A stretch of DNA of 6,100 nucleotides, taken from the NCBI GenBank assembly GCA_030152125.1, contig JASLIR010000083.1:1-6100 (forward strand), read 5' to 3'. The position numbers and the translations under genes are program-made. Source of the stretch: Alkanindiges sp. (GTDB taxonomy: Bacteria > Pseudomonadota > Gammaproteobacteria > Pseudomonadales > Moraxellaceae). A model generated the notes under the pieces. That model was not told the DNA's origin. It saw only the letters and a program-made list of their open reading frames with translations, and did not search any database. This document shows positions 1-5,464 of the stretch, in pieces (the first letter of the stretch is position 1; each line of letters begins with the position of its first letter).

Positions 1-2721
1 TACCTGCCCCTGCTGGCGCTGCTCGGTCAGTTGCTGCTGCTCGCGCTGGCGCTGCTCCAGTTGCTGCTGCCAGGTCGTCCACTCGGCATGCGCCTGCCCA
101 GCCAGCTCCTGTACCTTCAGCAACTGTTCGGCCTGTGCCGGATAGGCAGCGGCGGCATCCTGATAGGCCACATCCAGCAACTGTAACTGCTGGATAATGG
201 CATCGCGCTGGCCATAGGCCCGTTGCATGGCTTGCTGTACCGCCCCTTGTTGTGCCTTGCGGGCCTGTACATCACTTTGTAACTGGTGTAGCTGCTGCTG
301 CGCACTCTGGCGGTCAGATTGTGCCTGCTGGGTACTTTGCTGTAACTCGGCCAGTTGCTGCTTGTGCTGCTGTACGCGTGGTTGCACTTGTTGCAGGCGC
401 AGGTTAATGCCAGCCAGCTCCATCTGCCATTCAGCCAGTTGCTCCTGGTCATCCACCTGGGTTTGCTGCAACTCCAGTAACTGGCGGTTAAGCTGATCTT
501 TCTGCTGCTGGTTGGCCTGGAGGGTACTTTCCAGTCGGGCGCGTTGTATATCCAGTTGGCGCTGTTGCTGTAACACGGCGGACAACGCCTGTTCAGCCTG
601 TTTTAACTGCTGCTTGAGCTGATCCTGTTTAGACTGTAACTCAGCCGCCTCAATACGTACCGGTTCAACCTGCTGTTGTAAGGCCGCCACCTGCTGCAGT
701 AACTGGGCATGGCGTAACTGCTGCTGCAACAGGCCCTGCTGGCGTGCTGCCTGTTCATCCACATTCAGGTTTAACTGCCAGTTGCTGCCCAGCCAGTAGC
801 CATCCAGTGTCAGCAGGCTCTGGCTTGCGGATAATAAGGACTGAAGGCTTAACGCAGTTGAATGATCCGCCACCACGCCCACGGCCTGCCACTGGCTTAA
901 AAATGGCGATTCTATCCAGTCAGTTAATGCAGTCACTTTGTCATGCTGCAGCCCCTGCCACTCGGCGGCATCCAGTAAATCGACATGGAAAATCCGCGCC
1001 AGTTGCTGGTTACTGCTGTCAGCAAAATCGCTGCGCTCTACCGCACTTAACCAGTCAGCCAGGAATTTTTCCAGTAACCCAACATGCGGTTGCGCTGCTG
1101 TGCTTAGTTTTAACTGGCGTATCAGTTGATGCTGGGGATCTATTACCGGCGCTGCTGCCGCTTTTTGCTGTGGCTTGCCATGCTTGTCTTTGCCTTGCTG
1201 CTGGCTGGCTGGTTTATGCAGTAATTTTTCCAGTGCATTCAGTTCAGACTGATCTGTCAGCAAGGCACTTTCCAGCTGCTTTAAACTGCTTTGTACACCT
1301 TGCATCTGGCTTAACAACTGTTGCTGCTGCGCCTGTAGTTGGGCAATCTGCTGCTCCGCCTTGGCTTTATCCAGGTTCAGCTCGTCCTGCTCTACGCCCA
1401 GGTCTTCCAGTTCTTCCAATTGCTGGCCTTCACCCAGCCGTTCCAGTTGTGCCTGTGCCTGCTGGATATGCTGCTCCAGGCGCACCCGCGCCCGTGCAGC
1501 GGCATCTATCTGCTGCTGGATATGATTGCGCTGCTGCTCATAACTGACCAGCTGCTGGTAACTTTGCTGGTAGTTTTCATCAGCATGAAAGCGTTCGCTG
1601 TCCAGATGCTGATATTGCTGCTCGGCAGCCTGAAACTGTTGCAGTAACTCTTGCAAGCGCAGTTCGGCTTCGCCCAGAAACTGCTGGGTGCGGCTATCCT
1701 GTCCCTGATCCTGGGTAATCTGCTGATTAATTTCATCCAGCCCACGCTGCCATTGCTCGCGCTGCTGTTCACGCTGGCTCTGGTCGCGCTGGTACTGCTG
1801 CAACCAGGTCTGGACCTGTAGCACCTCACGTTCGGCCTGCTGCCAGTGCTGCTGGATGGGTTCGGCCTTGCCCAACAGTTCATTTAAAATCGTATTGCCG
1901 TTTTGCCAGTCCAGCTCGGCCTGATTACGCCGACCCCTTAACTCGCGGTACTCATCACCCAGCGTGGTCATTTGCCCGGTGTGCTGCACCTGCTCCTGCT
2001 GCGCCTTGGCATAGTGGGCCGACCACAGCTGTGTTTTCAGGGTTAGTTGTTCTTTTTCCAGTTCGCGGTAGCGCAAGGCAGCCTGACTTTGCCGCCTTAA
2101 CACCTTCATCTGGCTTTGTAATTCTTCCGAAACGTCCTGCAAACGGTCCAGATTCTGCTGTGCATGTTCCAAATGCTGCAAAGTTTCGCGGCGGCGTGCC
2201 TGATAGCGCGATACCCCGGCAGCTTCCTCAATAAACACCCGCATGTCTTCCGGCTTGGCATCCACCAGCCGGTTAATCATGCCCTGTTCAATAATCGCGT
2301 AAGAGCGCGGGCCAAGTCCGGTGCCCAGAAAAATATCGGTAATATCGCGGCGGCGGCAACGGGTACCATTTAAAAAGTAGTCGGACTTGCCATCACGGTT
2401 GACCTGGCGGCGCACCGACAGCTCACTATAGGCATTATAAGTACCACCCAGCTTGCCCAGGGTGTTTTCAAAACGCAGCTCGACACTGGCCTGCCCTACC
2501 GGCTTGCGGGTGGTGGTTCCGGCAAAAATCACATCGGTCATGGCGCCGCCACGCAACTGGCGTGCCGAAGACTCGCCCATCACCCAGCGAATCGCATCAA
2601 TCACATTGGATTTACCACAGCCGTTTGGCCCAACCACCGCAGTACGGTTAGCGGGGAACACCAGCGTGGTACTATCTACAAAGGATTTGAAACCTGCCAG
2701 CTTTAAACTGATAAGCCGCAT
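1..2721 (-). CDS. smc: Chromosome partition protein SMC, N-terminal 907 residues (runs off left edge)
   Basis: SMC is the ATPase of the bacterial condensin SMC-ScpAB, which organises and segregates the chromosome on the nucleoid. I read the minus frame codon by codon from ATG at 2721 to base 1 and found no stop. The N-terminal head is canonical: it opens MRLISLKLAGFKSF, has Walker A GPNGCGKS at residues 31-38, and the Q-loop motif SYAIIEQG with Gln146, followed by the FIEEAAGVSRYQARRRET segment that leads into the first coiled coil. The coiled coil runs to about residue 505. A basic, Ala-rich linker (508-527) and a divergent hinge (about 545-650, with GLLEKFLADWLSAVE near 547 and LDGYWLGSNW near 640) follow, then the returning coiled coil, which is extremely Gln-rich. 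Family members are about 1150-1200 residues, so some 250 residues are missing beyond the edge, including the ABC signature and Walker B. AGGG lies 4 nt before the ATG. The gene follows gntR by 70 bp; in related genomes zipA and ligA usually come next. Confidence 0.96.
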   Translation of the reverse strand, partial: MRLISLKLAGFKSFVDSTTLVFPANRTAVVGPNGCGKSNVIDAIRWVMGESSARQLRGGAMTDVIFAGTTTRKPVGQASVELRFENTLGKLGGTYNAYSELSVRRQVNRDGKSDYFLNGTRCRRRDITDIFLGTGLGPRSYAIIEQGMINRLVDAKPEDMRVFIEEAAGVSRYQARRRETLQHLEHAQQNLDRLQDVSEELQSQMKVLRRQSQAALRYRELEKEQLTLKTQLWSAHYAKAQQEQVQHTGQMTTLGDEYRELRGRRNQAELDWQNGNTILNELLGKAEPIQQHWQQAEREVLQVQTWLQQYQRDQSQREQQREQWQRGLDEINQQITQDQGQDSRTQQFLGEAELRLQELLQQFQAAEQQYQHLDSERFHADENYQQSYQQLVSYEQQRNHIQQQIDAAARARVRLEQHIQQAQAQLERLGEGQQLEELEDLGVEQDELNLDKAKAEQQIAQLQAQQQQLLSQMQGVQSSLKQLESALLTDQSELNALEKLLHKPASQQQGKDKHGKPQQKAAAAPVIDPQHQLIRQLKLSTAAQPHVGLLEKFLADWLSAVERSDFADSSNQQLARIFHVDLLDAAEWQGLQHDKVTALTDWIESPFLSQWQAVGVVADHSTALSLQSLLSASQSLLTLDGYWLGSNWQLNLNVDEQAARQQGLLQQQLRHAQLLQQVAALQQQVEPVRIEAAELQSKQDQLKQQLKQAEQALSAVLQQQRQLDIQRARLESTLQANQQQKDQLNRQLLELQQTQVDDQEQLAEWQMELAGINLRLQQVQPRVQQHKQQLAELQQSTQQAQSDRQSAQQQLHQLQSDVQARKAQQGAVQQAMQRAYGQRDAIIQQLQLLDVAYQDAAAAYPAQAEQLLKVQELAGQAHAEWTTWQQQLEQRQREQQQLTEQRQQGQV

Positions 2722-2725
2722 AATA

Positions 2726-2729
2726 CCCT
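2726..2729 (-). promoter_or_regulatory. Ribosome binding site of smc
   Basis: On the minus strand AGGG precedes the ATG at 2721 by 4 nt (CAGGGTATTATG). It supports this start, which also gives the conserved SMC N-terminus. The other nearby minus-strand ATG, 29 nt further upstream, is out of frame. Confidence 0.55.
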
Positions 2730-2767
2730 GTAGTGTTGCTTAAGCGTCATGTTGTACCTGTTGCCTG

Positions 2768-2795
2768 TATATAAGTCTATAAGCCCTGTTGTTAA
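2768..2795 (-). promoter_or_regulatory. Possible secondary promoter for smc, overlapping the gntR stop codon
   Basis: On the minus strand TTAACA (2790-2795, 5 of 6 to the -35 consensus) is followed after 16 nt by TATATA (2768-2773, 4 of 6 to the -10 consensus). Transcription would begin near 2761, giving a leader of about 40 nt before the smc ATG. The -35 box includes the gntR TAA codon. The match is by eye in an AT-rich gap, so it may be chance, but it would let smc be expressed independently of gntR. Confidence 0.3.
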
Positions 2796-3487
2796 CGCTT
2801 GGAACGCTGTGCCCAGGCCAGTTCAATCTGTTTCATGCGTGCCAGTGATTCCAGCACCAGATTACGCAGGTGGCGGCAAAAATCATCCATAAACAGTTCG
2901 GCCTGATCGCCCTTGCGTATCATCATGGCATCAATCACATGACGGAACAGCACAAAGGCTTCCTGTAGCTCGCGGCGCGAAGTATTTAAGGTCAGGAAAT
3001 AACTGCGGCGCATGGCGGGCAGCAGATTTTCAAACATGTCGGCCAGGTAAGGGTTGCCAATAATCTTGTTGCACTGTTGCAGGAAGCTGAACACCAGGTC
3101 ATAAAATTTTTCAATATCGCCCAGTTTTACCTGTTCCGCCAGTTGTTGCATCAGTTGCGCCATCAGTTCATTTTCGTTCTGGCGCCAGCGTTCACTGGTA
3201 CGGCGCACCATGGCACCCAGCACCAGCACGCTGGTTTCAAACAGCGCATGCACCTGCTGCACCGACATATCGGCCACAATGGCACCACGGCGCGGATAAA
3301 TCTCGATCAGGTAACTGCGCTGCAGGATAAGCAGTGCTTCGCGCACCGACCCCCGGCTGACATCCAGGTCCTTGGCAATGCGGAGCTCCTGAATGCGCTC
3401 CCCTTCTACCAGCTCCCCAGAAATAATCTGCTCACTGATATGCTTGGCAATTTGTTCTGACAAACTTTCTGTTGCTTGAAATACCAT
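2792..3487 (-). CDS. GntR-family transcriptional regulator, FadR subfamily (FCD domain)
   Basis: A complete 231-residue DNA-binding regulator of the usual FadR-subfamily length. Residues about 8-70 form the GntR winged helix, with the typical ISGELVEGERI segment, the helix-turn-helix ELRIAKDLDVSRGSVREAL (34-52) and the wing around YPRRGAIV (64-71). Residues about 78-215 are the all-helical FCD effector domain. In FCD proteins an Asp and three His usually bind a metal. Here Asp130, His183 and His206 fit, but the first His is Ser134, so the site is incomplete and the ligand cannot be guessed. It lies 70 bp upstream of smc on the same strand, an order I recall from Pseudomonas. The start at 3487 has only a weak GGGTG ribosome site 4 nt upstream. 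Operator-like sites for this subfamily lie in its own promoter region, so autoregulation is likely. Family call is strong; target and ligand are unknown. Confidence 0.93.
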   Translation of the reverse strand: MVFQATESLSEQIAKHISEQIISGELVEGERIQELRIAKDLDVSRGSVREALLILQRSYLIEIYPRRGAIVADMSVQQVHALFETSVLVLGAMVRRTSERWRQNENELMAQLMQQLAEQVKLGDIEKFYDLVFSFLQQCNKIIGNPYLADMFENLLPAMRRSYFLTLNTSRRELQEAFVLFRHVIDAMMIRKGDQAELFMDDFCRHLRNLVLESLARMKQIELAWAQRSKR

Positions 3488-3491
3488 AATG

Positions 3492-3496
3492 CACCC
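3492..3496 (-). promoter_or_regulatory. Weak ribosome binding site of gntR
   Basis: Minus-strand GGGTG ends 4 nt before the ATG at 3487. It is a poor match to AGGAGG, so the regulator is probably translated at a low rate, as is common for repressors. Confidence 0.35.
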
Positions 3497-3545
3497 AATA
3501 TATTTGTGCGCCGCTACAGCACAGGCTTTCCGCTCTGGCTAACTA

Positions 3546-3567
3546 GGTCTATCAACAGACCCTTTTT
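3546..3567 (+). terminator. Weak terminator-like hairpin with T tract
   Basis: GGTCT (3546-3550) and AGACC (3557-3561) form a 5-bp stem with a 6-nt loop, followed after one base by TTTTT (3563-3567). The layout resembles a rho-independent terminator reading rightward, but the stem is short. No plus-strand gene ends here, so if it works it would stop antisense transcripts coming out of gntR before they reach the birA promoter. Read on the minus strand it is simply a hairpin in the gntR leader. Confidence 0.3.
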
Positions 3568-3604
3568 AATCCACAGGATTCTGCAACCTTCATCAACGTT
3601 AATC

Positions 3605-3615
3605 TTGTATAACAG
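3605..3615. promoter_or_regulatory. Imperfect FadR-subfamily operator over the gntR -10
   Basis: TTGT-ATA-ACAG matches TNGTNNNACNA at five of six fixed positions (the last A is G). It coincides with the extended -10 box of the gntR promoter and is centred 34 bp, about three helical turns, from the perfect site. Binding here would block gntR transcription. The match alone could be chance; its position is the main support. Confidence 0.4.
3606..3614 (-). promoter_or_regulatory. Extended -10 promoter element for gntR-smc
   Basis: The minus strand reads TGTTATACA: the TGn extension followed by TATACA (4 of 6 to TATAAT). No good -35 stands at the ideal distance; TGACAA (plus 3631-3636) is 19 nt upstream, and extended -10 promoters tolerate this. 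Transcription would start near 3599, giving a leader of roughly 110 nt. The box is covered by an operator-like sequence. Confidence 0.4.
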
Positions 3616-3630
3616 TTTACCACGAATGAC

Positions 3631-3658
3631 TTGTCATATTGTTTGACAATAGTACAAT
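3631..3658 (+). promoter_or_regulatory. Sigma-70-type promoter facing birA-coaX
   Basis: TTGTCA (3631-3636, 5 of 6 to TTGACA) and TACAAT (3653-3658, 5 of 6 to TATAAT) are separated by 16 nt. Transcription would begin near 3665 and produce an unusually long birA leader of about 160 nt. The spacer between the boxes contains a perfect operator-like dyad, the arrangement expected for a repressed promoter. An alternative reading uses TTGACA at 3643-3648 as -35, but no good -10 follows it. Confidence 0.5.
3637..3651. promoter_or_regulatory. Perfect 15-bp dyad matching the FadR-subfamily operator consensus
   Basis: TATTGT-TTG-ACAATA has two 6-bp arms that are exact inverted copies around a 3-bp spacer. 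Its core TTGTTTGACAA fits TNGTNNNACNA, the operator consensus published for the FadR subfamily of GntR regulators, at every fixed position. The adjacent divergent gene encodes exactly such a regulator. The site sits between the -35 and -10 boxes of the birA-facing promoter and upstream of the gntR-facing -10. I infer that it is the operator of that regulator. A second, overlapping inverted repeat (TTGTCA 3631-3636 with TGACAA 3644-3649) has a 7-bp spacer and fits the family less well. Confidence 0.65.
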
Positions 3659-3715
3659 TAGTAACTGATTTAAAGCCACACTCATCGGTTTATCCTGTTT
3701 TTCGACGTACAAACA

Positions 3716-3738
3716 TGACCGCCATTCATAAATGGTCA
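3716..3738 (+). other. Short hairpin in the presumed birA leader
   Basis: CCATT (3722-3726) pairs with AATGG (3731-3735) around a CATA loop. An alternative pairing joins TGACC (3716-3720) with GGTCA (3734-3738). It has no T tract, so it is not a terminator. It could shape the long birA leader or be a protein-binding dyad, or be chance. Confidence 0.25.
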
Positions 3739-3784
3739 CGTATGCAGTCTTGACAGTTTCCGCAGAGTCATCCACCCTGAACCT

Positions 3785-3806
3785 GATGTTTAATCGATGT
3801 TTAATC
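3785..3806 (+). repeat. Perfect tandem repeat, 2 x 11 bp, just upstream of birA
   Basis: GATGTTTAATC occurs twice head to tail with no mismatch and no spacer. The period is close to one helical turn, so a protein bound to both copies would contact one face of the DNA; equally the RNA would carry two identical motifs. The second copy ends 19 nt before the birA ATG, next to the weak ribosome site. Confidence 0.85.
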
Positions 3807-3825
3807 ATAAAAAAGATGGACTATC

Positions 3826-4659
3826 ATGAGCCGCAGTCATCACGCCCCTCAGCATCCCAACCACAGTACTCCATCCACCACGTACCAGGCACAGGCCGAA
3901 CAACTTAAAACCCAATTGGCAGAGCAGTTTTACGACATTGAAAGCGTACAATGGCTGGAACAGGCCAGCTCCACCAACGATATTGCCCGCCAGTTTGAAG
4001 GCAAGGGCAATACCCTGATTATTAGTGACCTGCAATTATCAGGCCGGGGTCAGGCCGGGCGCGTCTGGCAATCCCCTGCGGGCAACCTGTATTTATCGCT
4101 GCTGGCCAGCCTGCATCATGCTGTCAGTGGCCGTCTGGCGCTGGAAGTGGCGCTTGGGCTGTCTAACATTCCCATGTTGACAGGCATTCACGACATTCAG
4201 ATTAAATGGCCAAATGACCTGTACTATCAAATAGATAAAGGAAAACAGGCTAAGTGGGGTGGCATTTTAATTGAACCCCTGCACCAGAATCAGGTGGTTA
4301 TTGGTGTAGGCATTAACCTGGTACCCATGCAGGATCAGGTACAAAACCAGAACGTTACCGACCTGTCCAGCATTATTGGCCAGCCGGTGGACCGCTTTAC
4401 CCTGGCGCATCAGGTGACACAGGCGCTGTTTCATGCCTGCGAGCATTTTGACCACGGCAGTTTTCAGCTATCTACCCGCTTTGCCGCCTTTGATGCCCTG
4501 CTGGAACAGCAAGTGGTAGTCACCCAGACCGGACAGCCGGACATTCAGGGTGAAGCCATTGGCATTCAGGCCGATGGTGCACTGATCATCAACGCTGCGG
4601 ACAAGCAGCATGTTATTTATAGCGGGCATGTGCGCCCTCTTGATTTAAACGCCAATTAA
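3826..4659 (+). CDS. birA: Biotin--[acetyl-CoA-carboxylase] ligase, monofunctional (no DNA-binding domain)
   Basis: This cytoplasmic enzyme activates biotin with ATP to biotinyl-AMP and transfers it to the lysine of biotin carboxyl carrier proteins such as AccB. In the 277 residues I see ASSTN (47-51), the biotinyl-AMP loop GRGQAGR (73-79, a variant of GRGRxGR), the KWPND motif (127-131), GGILIE (145-150) and GVGINL (160-165), then a small C-terminal beta domain with GEAIGIQADGALII (242-255). The winged-helix repressor domain of E. coli BirA is absent: only about 40 residues precede the catalytic domain, and the first 20 are rich in His, Pro and Ser. It should therefore not regulate biotin genes by binding DNA. 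The ribosome site is weak (AGATGGA, 5 nt before the ATG). It heads a probable operon with coaX, 48 bp downstream, and is transcribed divergently from gntR. Confidence 0.95.
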   Translation: MSRSHHAPQHPNHSTPSTTYQAQAEQLKTQLAEQFYDIESVQWLEQASSTNDIARQFEGKGNTLIISDLQLSGRGQAGRVWQSPAGNLYLSLLASLHHAVSGRLALEVALGLSNIPMLTGIHDIQIKWPNDLYYQIDKGKQAKWGGILIEPLHQNQVVIGVGINLVPMQDQVQNQNVTDLSSIIGQPVDRFTLAHQVTQALFHACEHFDHGSFQLSTRFAAFDALLEQQVVVTQTGQPDIQGEAIGIQADGALIINAADKQHVIYSGHVRPLDLNAN

Positions 4660-4707
4660 CCGTCAAATAAGCGCTGATTTGTCTGGATTTTTAGGTAGTG
4701 CAGCCGT

Positions 4708-5433
4708 ATGCGTCGACTCTGGCTTGATATTGGAAATACCCGCTTAAAATACTGGCTGACGGTTGGTGGCAAGGTGCAGGCCCAGGGTGCCGAGCTGCAT
4801 TTGCAGTCCCCGGCGGATTTACTGCTGGGCTGGGTAGACCGGTTGGCACAGGAAGCCCCTAACGAAATAGGGATTTCCTCGGTACTGGACAGTGAATCCA
4901 ACCAGCGGGTGCTGCACACATTACAGCGACTGAATGTGCCGGTACGCTTTGCCAGTGTACAGGCTACCCACAAGGGCTTGCTGACCGGTTATGACAACCC
5001 GAAACAGCTGGGTATAGACCGCTGGTTGCAGGTACTGGCTTTGGCAGGCCAGCAACAAAGTTACTGCATTGTGGGCTGTGGCACAGCACTCACCATTGAT
5101 TTACTGGATGATAATGAACACCTTGGCGGTTACATCCTGCCCAGCCTGTATTTGCAGCGTGACTCCCTCACACAAGGCACCAAGGGCATTAAAATTCCTG
5201 ACCAGGCCTTTGATGACCTTTTCCCTGGCCGTAATACCAGTGATGCGGTACACCACGGCATTTTGCTGGGCCTGCTGGGTGCCATTGAAAAAATTCTGGG
5301 GCATAACCCGGACCGGCATATTGTGCTGACGGGTGGTGATGCCCCCCTGTTTGCCGAGTTTCTGGACCAGAAGTTTGATTTAACCCTGGAGCCGGATTTA
5401 CTGCTAAAAGGGCTGATGCGCTATTTTGCCTAA
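4708..5433 (+). CDS. coaX: Type III pantothenate kinase
   Basis: CoaX phosphorylates pantothenate with ATP, the first step of coenzyme A synthesis, in the cytoplasm. The 241-residue protein has the usual length and fold markers: the N-terminal phosphate loop [10 protein letters not shown] (7-16), the pantothenate-binding [13 protein letters not shown] (94-106) with the probable catalytic base Asp104, [10 protein letters not shown] (123-132), [11 protein letters not shown] (140-150), and the second-domain motif LTGGDAPLF (207-215). Two positions differ from the common pattern: Gly123 stands where many members have Asp before the xGTA motif, and Ser146 replaces the Gly of the usual PG. I recall Acinetobacter enzymes with the same GCGTA sequence, so this may be a lineage trait. 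An in-frame TAG at 4696 excludes an earlier start; AGG at 4693-4695 is a distant ribosome site. birA-coaX pairing is common, and fused forms exist in Bordetella relatives. Confidence 0.95.
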   Translation: MRRLWLDIGNTRLKYWLTVGGKVQAQGAELHLQSPADLLLGWVDRLAQEAPNEIGISSVLDSESNQRVLHTLQRLNVPVRFASVQATHKGLLTGYDNPKQLGIDRWLQVLALAGQQQSYCIVGCGTALTIDLLDDNEHLGGYILPSLYLQRDSLTQGTKGIKIPDQAFDDLFPGRNTSDAVHHGILLGLLGAIEKILGHNPDRHIVLTGGDAPLFAEFLDQKFDLTLEPDLLLKGLMRYFA

Positions 5434-5450
5434 ATACACAGCCAGACAAA

Positions 5451-5458
5451 AAGGAAGG
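5451..5458 (+). promoter_or_regulatory. Strong ribosome binding site that decides the start of the exported protein
   Basis: AAGGAAGG is the best ribosome site in the window. Two in-frame ATG codons follow, at 5459 and 5465. The first is directly adjacent to the purine run, whereas 5465 has 6 nt of spacing, so 5465 is preferred; the difference is only Met-Thr at the N-terminus. Confidence 0.65.
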
Positions 5459-5464
5459 ATGACC

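Larger units (their letters stand above)
3488..3825. other. Divergent intergenic region between gntR-smc and birA-coaX
   Basis: These 338 bp separate two outward-facing operons and hold no convincing gene. I see, from left to right: a small hairpin with a T tract (3546-3567), an extended -10 box facing gntR (3606-3614) covered by an imperfect FadR-type operator (3605-3615), a promoter facing birA (3631-3658) with a perfect operator in its spacer (3637-3651), a short hairpin in the presumed birA leader (3716-3738), and a perfect 11-bp tandem repeat just ahead of birA (3785-3806). A 63-codon minus-strand reading frame (3617-3808) spans much of it but has no ribosome site and no protein-like character. 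Confidence 0.85.

Noticed and set aside
1..720. CTG/CAG triplet array as a microsatellite or repeat element
   Set aside because: The triplets are interrupted and in frame with glutamine codons in the SMC coiled coil. It is a coding feature rather than a separate repeat.
744..1547. Long plus-strand reading frame of 267 codons opposite smc
   Set aside because: It lies entirely opposite the uninterrupted smc frame. Its Cys, Pro, Leu and Ala-rich translation reflects reading the Gln-rich CAG codons in antisense, and it has no recognisable domain.
3077..3460. 127-codon plus-strand reading frame antisense to gntR
   Set aside because: It is fully contained in the well-supported gntR gene and its His/Gln-rich translation looks like a complement artefact.
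3488..3510. GCAC...GTGC imperfect palindrome just upstream of the gntR ATG (3491-3509) as an operator
   Set aside because: Only the outer four bases and one inner pair match, and it does not fit the FadR-subfamily consensus, unlike the site at 3637-3651.
3750..3755. TTGACA consensus -35 box nearer to birA
   Set aside because: No acceptable -10 follows at 15-19 nt (the sequence there is CCACCCTG-like), so it is unlikely to be the birA promoter.
3617..3808. 63-codon minus-strand reading frame in the divergent intergenic region
   Set aside because: No ribosome site precedes its ATG, its translation has no recognisable feature, and it spans the predicted birA promoter and operator. Chance is the simpler explanation.
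4660..4707. Terminator or promoter between birA and coaX
   Set aside because: No stable hairpin with a T tract and no paired -35/-10 boxes are visible in the 48-bp gap, which favours co-transcription.
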